This document shows, piece by piece, positions 8,219-17,152 of a stretch of DNA of 64,000 nt. The stretch's first letter is position 1. Each line of letters begins with the position of its first letter. A program made the position numbers and the translations under genes. Origin of the DNA: Prevotella sp. ne3005 (GTDB taxonomy: Bacteria; Bacteroidota; Bacteroidia; Bacteroidales; Bacteroidaceae); the NCBI RefSeq assembly GCF_900110085.1, contig NZ_FOCK01000005.1:1-64000 (forward strand), read 5' to 3'. The notes below the pieces were generated by a model. The model did not search any database, was not told where the DNA came from, and saw nothing but the letters and a program-made list of their open reading frames with translations.

Positions 8219-8634
8219 AACAAATAGAAGTAGTTGCAGCCATCATACACGATGATGAAGGCCGTATCTTTGCCACTCAGCGAGGATATGGCGATATGAA
8301 GGATGGGTGGGAGTTTCCTGGTGGGAAAATGGAGCCAGGGGAATTGCCGGAGGACGCGCTTAAAAGAGAAATCCAGGAAGAACTCGAAACGTGTATTGTT
8401 GTGGAGCGGTTGGTAAAGACAGTGGAGTGGGATTATCCCCAGTTCCATTTGACGATGCACTGCTACTGGTGCCATGTGGAGAGTGGATCGCTCACGCTGA
8501 AGGAACATGAGGCCGCACGCTGGCTCAGTCATGATCAATTCGACAGCGTGGACTGGCTGCCTGCGGATAAGGTTGTAGTGGAGGAGCTAAAAAAAGAGCT
8601 CGCCGCTGCGAGCCCTCAGTCATTACTAACCTAA
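8215..8634 (+). CDS. MutT-like Nudix hydrolase
   Basis: 139 residues. The Nudix box runs GGKMEPGELPEDALKREIQEEL (about 39-60) with the required Glu residues, and the N-terminus (VVAAIIHDDEGRIFATQR) is typical of 8-oxo-dGTP diphosphatases. It probably sanitises oxidised nucleotides or hydrolyses a related NDP. It overlaps the end of vsr by 4 nt and ends the accessory operon. Confidence 0.85.
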   Translation: MKQIEVVAAIIHDDEGRIFATQRGYGDMKDGWEFPGGKMEPGELPEDALKREIQEELETCIVVERLVKTVEWDYPQFHLTMHCYWCHVESGSLTLKEHEAARWLSHDQFDSVDWLPADKVVVEELKKELAAASPQSLLT

Positions 8635-8778
8635 AACGTTACAAACTTACAAATGCAATTAACTAAAAACAAAATCGATATGAATCAAAACTGATGCAAA
8701 GATACGGTGATTCGGGGCTGTATACAATTATTTGGCTGTTTTCTTTCCTCGTTTGTTGCGACAGGCATGCTGATTTGC

Positions 8779-8810
8779 GACAAAAAAGGGGATTGGGCTC
8801 CTTTTTTGTC
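8779..8810. terminator. Bidirectional terminator-like inverted repeat
   Basis: GACAAAAAAGG (8779-8789) and CCTTTTTTGTC (8800-8810) form a perfect 11-bp stem with a 10-nt loop between the convergent Nudix and lipoprotein genes. The A/T tracts on both sides suit termination in both directions. Nothing else is recognised in 8635-8778. Confidence 0.6.
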
Positions 8811-8829
8811 GGGAAGGGTGGCGCATGGG

Positions 8830-8859
8830 GAGATCTCTCGACTATGCTCGAGATGACAT
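8830..8859. repeat. Dispersed palindromic repeat, second copy
   Basis: GAGATCTCTCGACTATGCTC followed by GAGATGACAT is the sister of the vsr-internal repeat at 7876-7905. This copy is intergenic, just after the 3' end of the lipoprotein gene. TCTCGA and TCGAGA form the stem. Confidence 0.75.
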
Positions 8860-8864
8860 TCCGT

Positions 8865-9356
8865 CTATTTCACTTCTAGTTCGCCGGAGTAGGAGATATG
8901 GTCGCGCTGGCGGGAGGTGACGTCGATGGACGAGTTGCCATTGCTGAAAACCTTTATCAGATAGATGTAGGTGTCTTCTTCGTTGGTCACGTTGATCTCG
9001 ATCTGTCGTTCTCCACTATTCTTCAGGCTCTCCCTGTAGCTGCCGATGCGCTCAGAGAAGTTCAGGCCTTTGCCACCACCATAGGGTACATTGTAGGCTC
9101 CACCGAAATAGGGCAGGTAGGAGATGAGAGAGTCGTTTCTTACTTCTACCGAATAACCGTAAGAGACGCTTCTGGAACTGCCTTTCATCGGATACATGCG
9201 GTTAACGGCAATCTTATAGTCTCTTGCCTCCAGGGCCTTGGTCACTTTGGCGGCCTGTTCTGCAGCCCTTGCTGCACGCTCTTCTGCACTTGCACATCCG
9301 CTCAGCATCGCACAAGCCGAAGAGCCTAACAGGATGGAAAACAATAGTTTCTTCAT
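8865..9356 (-). CDS. DUF4251-type lipoprotein
   Basis: 163 residues with a lipoprotein signal (LSGCAS lipobox, Cys21). The mature part begins Ala/Glu-rich (AEERAARAAEQAAKVTKALE) and continues with a beta-rich domain resembling DUF4251 of Bacteroidales (YKIAVNRMYPMKGSSRSVSY, PYFGGAYNVPYGG). Probably outer- or inner-membrane anchored in the periplasm; function unknown. It follows the DUF4359-like gene by 5 nt and probably shares its promoter. Confidence 0.8.
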   Translation of the reverse strand: MKKLLFSILLGSSACAMLSGCASAEERAARAAEQAAKVTKALEARDYKIAVNRMYPMKGSSRSVSYGYSVEVRNDSLISYLPYFGGAYNVPYGGGKGLNFSERIGSYRESLKNSGERQIEINVTNEEDTYIYLIKVFSNGNSSIDVTSRQRDHISYSGELEVK

Positions 9357-9361
9357 AGTGG

Positions 9362-9736
9362 TTACTTCTTAAGTGAGGGCAGTTTTTCCTTGATGAGTTC
9401 GCGGGCATCGTCCTCGCTGATGGTGAACACATGGTTGAATACGCCGACTGACACCATTCTGAACTCGTCTTCGTGGTTGACAACGCCGACATTATAGAAA
9501 GTGTGGTCGCGAATGATCAGACTGGAATTGAGGTAGGCGTCTACGGCCTCGATGGCAACCGCCGTTCCAATGGAAGCCAGGGCACCGTTGATTGAATTGT
9601 TGTTCATCTCTGAATTTACCACTTTTGACACAACGCCTTTAATAGCCTCGCGGTGGGCATCGCGGTCTGGGCAAGTCATCATCAGGCCGACGGCAATGGC
9701 TGCCAGAACTACAACCAAAAACAAGAATTTCTTCAT
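9362..9736 (-). CDS. DUF4359-like membrane-anchored protein
   Basis: 124 residues. One N-terminal hydrophobic helix (FLFLVVVLAAIAVGLMMT) is followed by a small domain with CPDRDAHREAI and VGVFNHVFTISEDDARELIKE, as in DUF4359 proteins. Function unknown. First gene of a two-gene unit with the DUF4251 lipoprotein, transcribed from the promoter at 9767-9797. Confidence 0.75.
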   Translation of the reverse strand: MKKFLFLVVVLAAIAVGLMMTCPDRDAHREAIKGVVSKVVNSEMNNNSINGALASIGTAVAIEAVDAYLNSSLIIRDHTFYNVGVVNHEDEFRMVSVGVFNHVFTISEDDARELIKEKLPSLKK

Positions 9737-9766
9737 TTCCTTTATTCTTTATTATATTAATGTCTG

Positions 9767-9797
9767 CAAAGTTACTGAAAAGATTTGGATAATCAAA
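9767..9797 (-). promoter_or_regulatory. Promoter of the DUF4359/DUF4251 unit
   Basis: On the minus strand TTTG (9794-9797), a 19-bp spacer and TAACTTTG (9767-9774) match the Bacteroidota consensus. It overlaps the divergent plus-strand promoter at 9784-9815; the two -33 boxes face away from each other 6 bp apart. Confidence 0.75.
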
Positions 9798-9815
9798 ATC
9801 TTTTTCATAATTTTG
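9784..9815 (+). promoter_or_regulatory. Divergent promoter of the 26-residue peptide
   Basis: TTTG (9784-9787), a 20-bp spacer and TAATTTTG (9808-9815) match the Bacteroidota consensus. Expected start of transcription is near 9822, about 28 nt before the ATG at 9850. It overlaps the minus-strand promoter at 9767-9797, so the two should interfere. Confidence 0.72.
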
Positions 9816-9849
9816 CAGCAGATTATAGATTTAATAAAATAGTTGTCTT

Positions 9850-9930
9850 ATGGATTGGTTACATATTGTGGCTGTCATAGCGCTGGTGGTTATCGGCGTG
9901 GTGATTTACTTTAACAAACGTCAGGGGTAG
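9850..9930 (+). CDS. 26-residue single-span membrane peptide
   Basis: Too short for standard gene finders. It encodes one hydrophobic helix (HIVAVIALVVIGVVIYF) followed by a basic tail NKRQG, a classic small membrane protein layout with N-out/C-in charge. A good promoter lies upstream at 9784-9815 and the ORF ends 16 bp before the convergent gene. Function unknown; it could modulate a membrane protein or act as a toxin-like peptide, with no evidence for either. Confidence 0.55.
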   Translation: MDWLHIVAVIALVVIGVVIYFNKRQG

Positions 9931-9945
9931 TTATAAATAGCCGCG

Positions 9946-10368
9946 TCACTTGCTGCGCTTGAACTCCAGTTTCTTGGGCAGTTTCTGCCATTTCCCCTTG
10001 TTGGGTATCTTGAACGTGCTGCCATCGACATATTGGAGGATGTAGATGGAGTCGTTCTGCTGGGTGAGCGTGGCGGTAAGGTCTTCGCTGCCGAAGTCGT
10101 TGATCATGGCGAGGCTGGCGGTCTTGTCTTTGATGTCGGCAGAGGTGATGAGCCAGCAGTAGGAGTTGTTCCTCTTACCAAGGTAGCCGGGCAGTTTGCC
10201 TAGGAGTTCTTGGCCGGGTACGGTGATGCTCTCCTCGCAGAGGTCAATCCTGATAAACAGGTTGTATTCATTATTTATAAGGTACGCGCGAAAGGGGGCG
10301 CAATCGTTCTGGGCAGATGCGAGTAGCGTGAAGTGGAAAACGAAAAGTACCAATATTAACTTCTTCAT
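9946..10368 (-). CDS. Secreted protein of unknown function
   Basis: 140 residues from the ATG at 10368 (an in-frame ATG two codons earlier at 10374 is also possible). A signal peptide (KKLILVLFVFHFTLLASA, cut before Gln) precedes a small beta-rich domain with QQNDSIYILQYVDGS and a basic end (KLPKKLEFKRSK). Family not recognised. A TAACTTTG -7 box lies on the minus strand at 10395-10402, supporting independent expression. Confidence 0.65.
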   Translation of the reverse strand: MKKLILVLFVFHFTLLASAQNDCAPFRAYLINNEYNLFIRIDLCEESITVPGQELLGKLPGYLGKRNNSYCWLITSADIKDKTASLAMINDFGSEDLTATLTQQNDSIYILQYVDGSTFKIPNKGKWQKLPKKLEFKRSK

Positions 10369-10477
10369 ATTCAATGCTTTTTCTTAATTGCTGACAAAGT
10401 TACTAATCTAAATCATTATTTTGTCTACGTTTAAAAAAATATTAGCGAAATCATGCGGGAATTTAGAAAAATTTAAG

Positions 10478-10485
10478 TAACTTTG
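10478..10485 (+). promoter_or_regulatory. -7 box for the glycogen genes
   Basis: TAACTTTG lies about 20 bp before the glycogen synthase ATG. A clear TTTG -33 partner is not seen. The leader would be only about 14 nt. Confidence 0.5.
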
Positions 10486-10505
10486 CGCCCAATTATAATT
10501 AGAAC

Positions 10506-12164
10506 ATGGCAAAAAAGCAGTTAATGCCAGACTTCATCTTCGAGTCAAGTTGGGAAGTCTGCAACAAGGTAGGGGGAATCTATACAGTCCTTTCGACACG
10601 TGCCAAGACCCTACAAGAGGCACTTCAGGATAAGATTGTTTTCATCGGTCCTGATTTTTGGAAAGAACAAGAGAGTCCTTATTTCAAAGAGGACAAGACC
10701 CTTTTCGCCGATTGGCAAGAAGAGGCTAAAGAGCAGGGGCTCAAAGTGAGGGTAGGACGTTGGACGGTACCCGGAGAACCAATCGCAATCTTAGTGGACT
10801 TTAATCCGTTCTTTGAGAAGAAGAACGAGATATATGGATGGCTGTGGGAGAACTACGGCGTAGACAGTCTTCACGCTTATGGCGACTATGACGAGGCTTC
10901 GATGTTCTCGTATGCCGCTGCCCTTGTGGTAGAGAGCTACTATAACTTCTGTCTTAATAGCTCAATGAAGGTGATCTATCACGCCAACGAGTGGATGTGC
11001 GGTCTCGGTGCCTTGTATATCAACAACAAGTTGCCGGAGATCGGTACCATCTTTACAACCCATGCCACAAGCATCGGCCGAAGCATTGCCGGCAACATGA
11101 AACCGCTTTATGACTATCTCTTCGCCTATAACGGTGACCAGATGGCCGGAGAGCTGAATATGCAGTCGAAGCATTCTATTGAGAAGCAGACGGCCCATTA
11201 TGTGGACTGCTTTACGACGGTGAGCGACATCACGGCGAAGGAGTGTGTGGAGCTGCTCGACAAGCCTGTCGACGTGGTGCTGCCTAACGGCTTTGACAAC
11301 AGCTTCGTGCCCAGTGCCCAGAAGTTTGCCCGTAAGCGCAGCGTTGCCCGCAGAAAGATGCTGGATATTGCTAACGCTCTGCTTGGAGAAGACCTTGACG
11401 ATGATACGCTACTTGTCTCGACCTCAGGTCGTTATGAGTTCAGAAATAAGGGCATCGATGTGTTTGTGGAGGCTATGAACCGTCTGCTTCGCGACCGTGA
11501 CCTGAAGAAGAAGGTGGTGGCTTTCATCGAAGTGCCTGGATGGGTAGGGGAGCCCCGCAAGGACCTGCAGGAGCGCCTGAAGAGCGGTAAGAAGTTTGAC
11601 ACGCCACTCGACGTGCCCCAGGTGACCCATTGGCTCCACAACATGAGTCACGACAACGTGCTGGGTATGATGAAGTACTACGATATGCACAACCGTAAGG
11701 ATGAGAACGTGAAGGTGATCTTCCTGCCTTGCTATCTCGACGGTAACGACGGTATCGTGAACCTGACCTACTATGATGTGGTGCTGGGTAACGACCTCTG
11801 CATCTATCCGTCGTATTATGAGCCTTGGGGCTATACCCCGCTGGAGGCTGTGGCTTTCAAGGTGCCTTGCATTACGACCGACCTGGCTGGTTTCGGCCTC
11901 TGGGCCAATACGGTGTTTGGCAAACCCGGAGATATTCAGGACGGTGTGAAGGTGATTCACCGTACAGACTACAACTACTCAGAGGTGGCCGATAATATCA
12001 AGGACACGGTGGCTTTGTTCTCAGGTATGACAAAGAAGCAGGTAGATGCCTGTCGTAAGAATGCCGATGCCCTGTCGAAGAAGGCCCTCTGGAGTGAGTT
12101 TATCAAGTATTATTATGAGGCTTATGACATTGCCCTGCGCAAAGCCGAAGCCAGAAAGAAGTGA
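10506..12164 (+). CDS. Glycogen synthase, eukaryote-like GT3 family
   Basis: 552 residues. The start (FIFESSWEVCNKVGGIYTVLSTRA) is the nucleotide-sugar-binding signature of GT3 glycogen synthases, not the KTGGLADV type of bacterial GlgA. Later blocks include YHANEWMCGLGALY, FTTHATSIGRSIAG, the donor-site region SGRYEFRNKGIDVFVEA and YPSYYEPWGYTPLEA with the catalytic-loop Glu residues. It elongates alpha-1,4-glucan from a nucleotide-glucose donor in the cytoplasm. A phosphorylase follows 45 bp downstream, so synthesis and breakdown are co-transcribed. Confidence 0.93.
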   Translation: MAKKQLMPDFIFESSWEVCNKVGGIYTVLSTRAKTLQEALQDKIVFIGPDFWKEQESPYFKEDKTLFADWQEEAKEQGLKVRVGRWTVPGEPIAILVDFNPFFEKKNEIYGWLWENYGVDSLHAYGDYDEASMFSYAAALVVESYYNFCLNSSMKVIYHANEWMCGLGALYINNKLPEIGTIFTTHATSIGRSIAGNMKPLYDYLFAYNGDQMAGELNMQSKHSIEKQTAHYVDCFTTVSDITAKECVELLDKPVDVVLPNGFDNSFVPSAQKFARKRSVARRKMLDIANALLGEDLDDDTLLVSTSGRYEFRNKGIDVFVEAMNRLLRDRDLKKKVVAFIEVPGWVGEPRKDLQERLKSGKKFDTPLDVPQVTHWLHNMSHDNVLGMMKYYDMHNRKDENVKVIFLPCYLDGNDGIVNLTYYDVVLGNDLCIYPSYYEPWGYTPLEAVAFKVPCITTDLAGFGLWANTVFGKPGDIQDGVKVIHRTDYNYSEVADNIKDTVALFSGMTKKQVDACRKNADALSKKALWSEFIKYYYEAYDIALRKAEARKK

Positions 12165-12209
12165 ACAGAGAACATATTATAGAATTCAAATAGACTAATT
12201 TGAGAGATT

Positions 12210-14786
12210 ATGAAAATTAAAGCTGATTATGCAAATGCTCCGCAGTGGAAAACTCTGACCGTGAAGTCAAGTCTTCCTGAGCAATTGAAGTGTTTGGACG
12301 AGATTGCCCACAATATGTGGTGGGTATGGAACTTCGAGGCACGTGACTTGTTCCGTGACCTTGACCCTGAGATTTACCATGAAGTGAAGCATAATCCTGT
12401 GATGCTCCTGGAGCGCCTGAGCTTTGGCCGTAAGGAGGAAATCCTGAAAGACAAGTCGTTGATGAAGCGCGTGAAGGATGTTTATGCACAGTTCCGTAAG
12501 TATATGGACGTGAAGCCCGATGCATCTCGTCCGTCAGTGGCCTACTTCTGTATGGAGTATGGTATCCACTCTGCCCTGAAGATTTATTCAGGTGGTCTGG
12601 GTATGCTGGCTGGTGACTATGTGAAGGAGGCTTCTGACTCTAATGTAGACATGTGTGCCGTGGGCTTCCTCTATCGTTTCGGCTACTTCACACAGAGTCT
12701 GTCGATGGACGGACAGCAGATTGCCAACTACGAGACACAGAACTTCGGCAGCCTGCCCATCGAGCGCCAGCTTGACAAGGACGGCAACCCGCTCGTGGTG
12801 GATGTCCCCTATACCAACTATCAGGTTCATGCCTATGTATGGCGTGTCAACGTGGGTCGTGTGAAGCTCTATCTGCTCGATACCGACAATGAGATGAACT
12901 CTGACTTCGACAAGCCCATCACCCACGCCCTCTATGGTGGCGACTGGGAGAACCGTCTGAAGCAGGAGATCTTGCTCGGTATCGGTGGTATGCTGCTGCT
13001 GAAGAAGCTAGGTATCAAGAAGGATATCTACCACTGCAACGAGGGTCATGCAGCCCTCTGCAACCTGCAGCGTCTTTGCGACTATATCGAGGAGGGTATG
13101 TCGTTCAACCAGGCTATGGAGCTGGTTCGCGCCTCTTCACTCTATACCGTTCACACACCCGTACCTGCCGGTCACGACTACTTCGACGAGGGTCTGTTCG
13201 GTAAGTATATGGGTGGCTATCCCGCTAAGCTGGGTATCACTTGGGATGAGTTCATCGGCATGGGCCGTACGAACCCCGACGACCACGGAGAGAAGTTCTG
13301 TATGTCGACCTTCGCCTGCAACACCTGTCAGGAGGTAAACGGTGTGTCTAAGCTTCACGGATGGGTTTCTCAGAAGATGTTCGCTCCTATCTGGAACGGC
13401 TACTATCCTGAAGAGAACCACGTGGGCTATGTGACCAACGGTGTTCACTTCCCCACATGGGCTGCTGCTGAGTGGCGTGCCGTCTATGGCAAGTACTTCG
13501 ATGAGAAGTTCATGAGCGACCAGTCGAACGAGGAGATCTGGCACGGTATCTACAACTGTCCCGATGAGGAGGTTTGGGCCACCCGTCAGGCTCTGAAGGC
13601 TAAGCTGTTCGATTATATTAAGGTACAGTTCCGTGAGACTTGGTTGAAGAACCAGGGTGATCCCTCACGTGTAGTGAAACTGCTGGAGCGTTTCAATACC
13701 AATGCCCTGGTGATCGGCTTCTGCCGCCGTTTCGCTACCTACAAGCGTGCCCACCTGCTGTTCACCGACTTGGAGCGTCTTTCAAAGATTGTCAACAACC
13801 CCGAGCGTCCCGTTATCTTCCTGTTCGCAGGTAAGGCTCACCCCGCCGATGGTGCCGGTCAGGGCCTGATTAAGAAGATCTTCGAGATTTCTCAGCAGGA
13901 GGAGTTCCAGGGCAAGATTATCTTCCTTGAGGACTATGACTTCCTGTTGGCTCGTCGCCTGGTATCTGGTGTTGATATCTGGATGAACACACCGACACGT
14001 CCGCTCGAGGCTTCCGGTACCTCTGGTGAGAAGGCCGAGATGAATGGTGTTGTCAACCTCTCCGTGAAGGACGGCTGGTGGCTGGAGGGCTATCGTGAGG
14101 GTGCCGGATGGGCGCTCACCGAGAAGCGTACCTACCAGAACCAGGGTTATCAGGATCGTCTCGATGCTGCTACCATCTACGGTCTGCTGGAGAACGAGAT
14201 TATTCCTCTCTACTATGATAAGGATTATAAGGGCCTCTCTAAGGGCTGGATCAAGGTGGTGAAGAATTCTATCGCACAGATTGCTCCTCACTATACGATG
14301 AAGCGTCAGCTCGATGACTACTATGAGAAGTTCTACAACAAGGAGGCTAAGCGTTTCAAGGAGCTCTCCAAGAACGACAACCGTCTGGCTAAGGAGATTG
14401 CCCAGTGGAAAGAAGCCGTGGTGGAGCGTTGGGATGCCGTCAACGTGGTAAGCGCTGAGTGGGACTTCCCTGCTAATGGCTGCGAGGCTGGTCAGAAGTA
14501 CCATATCAAGTATGTGATCAATGAGCAGGGTCTCGACGATGCCGTTGGTCTGGAGAAGGTGAATGTCTTCATCAACAAGGATGGCGAGGAGCGCGTGTAC
14601 AATGTAGAGCCGCTGAAGATGACTGGTCATGAGGGCAATAATTACACCTTCGAGGCTGACTTGGCTCCCCAGCAGTTCGGTCAGTACAAGAGTGCTATCC
14701 GCATGTATCCGAAGAACAAGAACCTGCCTCACCGTCAGGACTTCTGCTACGTGAAGTGGCTGGAGCTGCCGGCATTCAACGGCTAA
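12210..14786 (+). CDS. glgP: Alpha-glucan (glycogen) phosphorylase, GT35
   Basis: 858 residues of the shorter glgP/alpha-glucan phosphorylase type. Blocks include [14 protein letters not shown] near the N-terminus, [36 protein letters not shown] and [24 protein letters not shown] holds the PLP-binding Lys (about 608). It releases glucose-1-phosphate from alpha-1,4-glucans using phosphate. The last ~100 residues are an extra beta domain often seen in this subgroup. It is the second gene after the GT3 glycogen synthase. Strong codon bias suggests high expression. Confidence 0.95.
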   Translation: MKIKADYANAPQWKTLTVKSSLPEQLKCLDEIAHNMWWVWNFEARDLFRDLDPEIYHEVKHNPVMLLERLSFGRKEEILKDKSLMKRVKDVYAQFRKYMDVKPDASRPSVAYFCMEYGIHSALKIYSGGLGMLAGDYVKEASDSNVDMCAVGFLYRFGYFTQSLSMDGQQIANYETQNFGSLPIERQLDKDGNPLVVDVPYTNYQVHAYVWRVNVGRVKLYLLDTDNEMNSDFDKPITHALYGGDWENRLKQEILLGIGGMLLLKKLGIKKDIYHCNEGHAALCNLQRLCDYIEEGMSFNQAMELVRASSLYTVHTPVPAGHDYFDEGLFGKYMGGYPAKLGITWDEFIGMGRTNPDDHGEKFCMSTFACNTCQEVNGVSKLHGWVSQKMFAPIWNGYYPEENHVGYVTNGVHFPTWAAAEWRAVYGKYFDEKFMSDQSNEEIWHGIYNCPDEEVWATRQALKAKLFDYIKVQFRETWLKNQGDPSRVVKLLERFNTNALVIGFCRRFATYKRAHLLFTDLERLSKIVNNPERPVIFLFAGKAHPADGAGQGLIKKIFEISQQEEFQGKIIFLEDYDFLLARRLVSGVDIWMNTPTRPLEASGTSGEKAEMNGVVNLSVKDGWWLEGYREGAGWALTEKRTYQNQGYQDRLDAATIYGLLENEIIPLYYDKDYKGLSKGWIKVVKNSIAQIAPHYTMKRQLDDYYEKFYNKEAKRFKELSKNDNRLAKEIAQWKEAVVERWDAVNVVSAEWDFPANGCEAGQKYHIKYVINEQGLDDAVGLEKVNVFINKDGEERVYNVEPLKMTGHEGNNYTFEADLAPQQFGQYKSAIRMYPKNKNLPHRQDFCYVKWLELPAFNG

Positions 14787-14812
14787 TCGTTGGAGGCAAG
14801 TCTGTATAATAG

Positions 14813-14847
14813 AAGAGCCCGGGTTCTCATTGGAACTCGGGCTCTTT
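14813..14847. terminator. Bidirectional terminator between glgP and DUF4369 gene
   Basis: AAGAGCCCGGGTTC (14813-14826) pairs with GAACTCGGGCTCTT (14833-14846), with one G-T wobble and a 6-nt loop, then T-rich flanks. The stop codon of the convergent DUF4369 gene (14827-14829) lies in the loop. Confidence 0.8.
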
Positions 14848-15393
14848 GTAGTTTTCAAGGATAAATCGTCCTAAAGGATTGTCGCGGTTTCGCTGGCCGG
14901 TATTGACGATGAGGTCAGACATCTCACGGTGCAGGCTGTCGACGGCCCTGAGTCTTGCCAAGTGGACTATGCTGTCGCTGTCCTGGCGCTCTATAATCCT
15001 GAAGAGTTTGTTACCCATCCGCTGGATGGCATCGTTCATCTGTTGCCACTCGTTGTTGAGATTGGTGCCGGAGATGCGCGACGGAGTAGGGGGCAGGTTC
15101 AACTCAACGGCTATCGTCCCATGGTCGGGGAAGAAGACGGCGGCGCACGCAGGCTGCCGTTTCAGGTAGACACAACAGGGGACTGTCTCGTCGGCCGGTC
15201 CCTCTAACCAGAATTTGCCGCCACTGACAGTCGTCAGGGCGAAAGGCAGTCCGGGGGTAGAGCCATGGGCCAGACAAATCGTGTCACCCTCCTTTAACTG
15301 ATGGGCGAAGCCGTTGACCTGGTATGAATCGGACTGGCAGGAAACGAGCAAAAGCCCCATCGCTGCCAGTCCAAATATAGATTTGCTGTTCAC
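14827..15393 (-). CDS. DUF4369-type lipoprotein
   Basis: 188 residues if translation starts at the GTG at 15393, two bases after the prs stop codon. This start gives a proper lipoprotein signal (SIFGLAAMGLLLVSC); the ATG at 15360 would leave too short a signal, and longer ORFs would overlap prs. The mature domain (VNGFAHQLKEGDTICLA, GGKFWLEG, then a helical tail) resembles DUF4369, found at the N-terminus of Bacteroidales thioredoxin-like proteins; no thioredoxin domain follows here. Periplasmic, role unknown. Confidence 0.72.
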   Translation of the reverse strand: MNSKSIFGLAAMGLLLVSCQSDSYQVNGFAHQLKEGDTICLAHGSTPGLPFALTTVSGGKFWLEGPADETVPCCVYLKRQPACAAVFFPDHGTIAVELNLPPTPSRISGTNLNNEWQQMNDAIQRMGNKLFRIIERQDSDSIVHLARLRAVDSLHREMSDLIVNTGQRNRDNPLGRFILENYKEPEFQ

Positions 15394-15395
15394 TT

Positions 15396-16334
15396 TTAAA
15401 TAATGTAGAGGTCGCTGATGCTCTGGTTGTCGATAACACGGTGGATGGCCTCTGCGAACATGTCGGCTACCGACAGCTGCTTCACCTTGGCGCAACGCTG
15501 GGTGTAGGGGATAGAGTCGGTGAACACAATCTCTTCGAGGGCAGACTCCTGTACACGGTCGCTGGCCGGACCAGACATCACACAGTGGGAGGCACAGGCA
15601 CGGACGGTCTTGGCACCGTGCTCTTTCATCAGGTCGGCAGCCTTGGTGATGGTACCGGCCGTGTCGACCATATCATCGACAATCACAACATTCTTACCTT
15701 CCACTTCACCAATGATCTGCATCGTTGCAACCACATTGGCACGAGCACGGGTCTTGTTGCACAATACGAGCGGACAACCGAAGTACTTGGCATAGGTGTT
15801 GGCGCGCTTTGAACCGCCTACATCAGGTGAAGCGATCACCAGGTCGTCCAGTTTTAGCGACTCCAGATAGGGGATAATCACATTTGATGCATACAGATGG
15901 TCAACGGGTACATCAAAGAATCCCTGGATCTGGTCGGCGTGCAGGTCCATCGTGATTACACGGTTCACGCCAGCAGCACTCAACAGGTCGGCAACGAGCT
16001 TGGCACCGATGCTCACACGGGGTTTGTCCTTACGATCCTGACGGGCCCATCCGAAGTAGGGGATGACGGCGTTGATGGTGCGGGCTGAGGCACGCTTGGC
16101 AGCATCAATCATCAGCAACAGCTCCATCAGATTGTCTGAATTGGGGAAGGTGCTCTGTACGAGGAAAACGTCGCGTCCGCGGATGCTCTCCTCATAACTA
16201 ACGGCAAACTCCCCGTCGGAGAATTTAGTAATCAGTAGTTGTCCTAAAGGACAGCCTAAACTTTGACAGATTCTCTCTGCCAGATATCTCGTGGCCGTAC
16301 CAGAGAATACCATGTAAGAGTTTTTTTCAGGCAT
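15396..16334 (-). CDS. prs: Ribose-phosphate pyrophosphokinase
   Basis: 312 residues, normal family length. It makes PRPP from ribose-5-phosphate and ATP for purine, pyrimidine, NAD, His and Trp synthesis. Signatures: FSDGEFAVSYEESIRGRDVF, PYFGWARQDRKDKPR, the metal/ATP region VITMDLHADQIQGFF and the PRPP loop VVIVDDMVDTAGT. It lies 28 bp after the ThiE-like gene and 2 nt before the DUF4369 lipoprotein, probably one transcript. Confidence 0.97.
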   Translation of the reverse strand: MPEKNSYMVFSGTATRYLAERICQSLGCPLGQLLITKFSDGEFAVSYEESIRGRDVFLVQSTFPNSDNLMELLLMIDAAKRASARTINAVIPYFGWARQDRKDKPRVSIGAKLVADLLSAAGVNRVITMDLHADQIQGFFDVPVDHLYASNVIIPYLESLKLDDLVIASPDVGGSKRANTYAKYFGCPLVLCNKTRARANVVATMQIIGEVEGKNVVIVDDMVDTAGTITKAADLMKEHGAKTVRACASHCVMSGPASDRVQESALEEIVFTDSIPYTQRCAKVKQLSVADMFAEAIHRVIDNQSISDLYII

Positions 16335-16362
16335 TGTTTATTGTATCTTTAAGTTCATGATT

Positions 16363-16971
16363 CTAACTTATCGTCTTGCGCAGCTTCTCGAAATGGTTCA
16401 GCAGCGCCTTGTAGTCGATCTCATTGTGGATGTTAAAGCGGTTCCACAGGTCGCCACAGATGACGATGCCTCCGAAGCCGAGGTCCTTCACTGCTTTGAT
16501 GGTGTCGAGGTTCATACCGCCCAAGGCATACACCTTCTTGTCGATGAGGCCGTTCTTGGCGGCCTCCTCTAACTGTGCCATCGTGAACGACGCCTTTTCG
16601 TCGACATTCGTCTGACTGTCGAAGATGGAGTGGAGGAACACATAGTTGGCTTTCTTCTTTGCCTCCTTCAGTTCCTCAATCAGATGGCAGGTGCGCGACA
16701 CGTTACCCTTGTAGCCTGACGGCGGTTCCGTGTGGGCGTCGTCGATATGGATGCCCTTTAGGCGATATTCCTCTTTCAGGTAGAAATGTCCGTGGACGGT
16801 AATCTTGCTATGACAACCTTCTCCGAGCAGTGTCAACAGCCGTTCCGAGTACATCGGAGAGGCTCCGGGTTTGTAAAGATGCAGGTTCTCCAACCCCTCC
16901 TCAAAGAGATTGGCCAGAATCTTATCTTCTTCAACGAAGAAGGTCGGTTTTGTCATTACTATGAGCTTCAT
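16363..16971 (-). CDS. Thiamine-phosphate synthase (ThiE/TenI)-like protein
   Basis: 202 residues from the ATG at 16971 (MKLIVMTKPTFF); the ORF extends ten codons further but that part overlaps the -7 box at 16999-17006. A TIM-barrel pattern with KGIHIDD and a C-terminal ALGGMNLDTIKAVKDLGFGGIVICGDLWNRF matches the ThiE/TenI fold. The pyrophosphate-binding details differ from classic ThiE, and it sits beside prs and not with other thi genes, so the exact activity (ThiE or a TenI-like relative) is unsure. Confidence 0.75.
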   Translation of the reverse strand: MKLIVMTKPTFFVEEDKILANLFEEGLENLHLYKPGASPMYSERLLTLLGEGCHSKITVHGHFYLKEEYRLKGIHIDDAHTEPPSGYKGNVSRTCHLIEELKEAKKKANYVFLHSIFDSQTNVDEKASFTMAQLEEAAKNGLIDKKVYALGGMNLDTIKAVKDLGFGGIVICGDLWNRFNIHNEIDYKALLNHFEKLRKTIS

Positions 16972-16998
16972 TTCAGCGATAGTTCTCTTTCTAAAGTG

Positions 16999-17006
16999 CA
17001 AACTTA
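16999..17006 (-). promoter_or_regulatory. -7 box for ThiE-like/prs unit
   Basis: On the minus strand TAAGTTTG matches TAnnTTTG about 28 bp before the ThiE-like ATG at 16971. No -33 TTTG is found at 19-21 bp. Confidence 0.4.
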
Positions 17007-17080
17007 CACATTTTTTTCGATATTATTCCCACTTTCGGCAAAAAAATGGCTTTTGAGGTGTATTTTTCGGAAATTTATTG

Positions 17081-17088
17081 TAATTTTG
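17081..17088 (+). promoter_or_regulatory. -7 box for fabD
   Basis: TAATTTTG lies 64 bp before the fabD start. A TTTTG at 17051-17055 is 25 bp upstream, longer than the usual 19-21 bp spacer, so the -33 assignment is open. Confidence 0.45.
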
Positions 17089-17152
17089 CAATCCGAAAGG
17101 AGACAAAATGGTATAAAAGTAAAAGGTTTATTAATAAAAAGGTAAAAAGAAA

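Noticed and set aside
13782..14858. Long minus-strand ORF of 358 codons over the phosphorylase gene
   Set aside because: It is antisense to the well-supported glgP gene, has no recognisable domain and arises from strong codon bias.
15394..15495. ATG start of the DUF4369 gene at 15495
   Set aside because: It would overlap the end of prs by 100 bp; the GTG at 15393 gives a proper lipoprotein signal.
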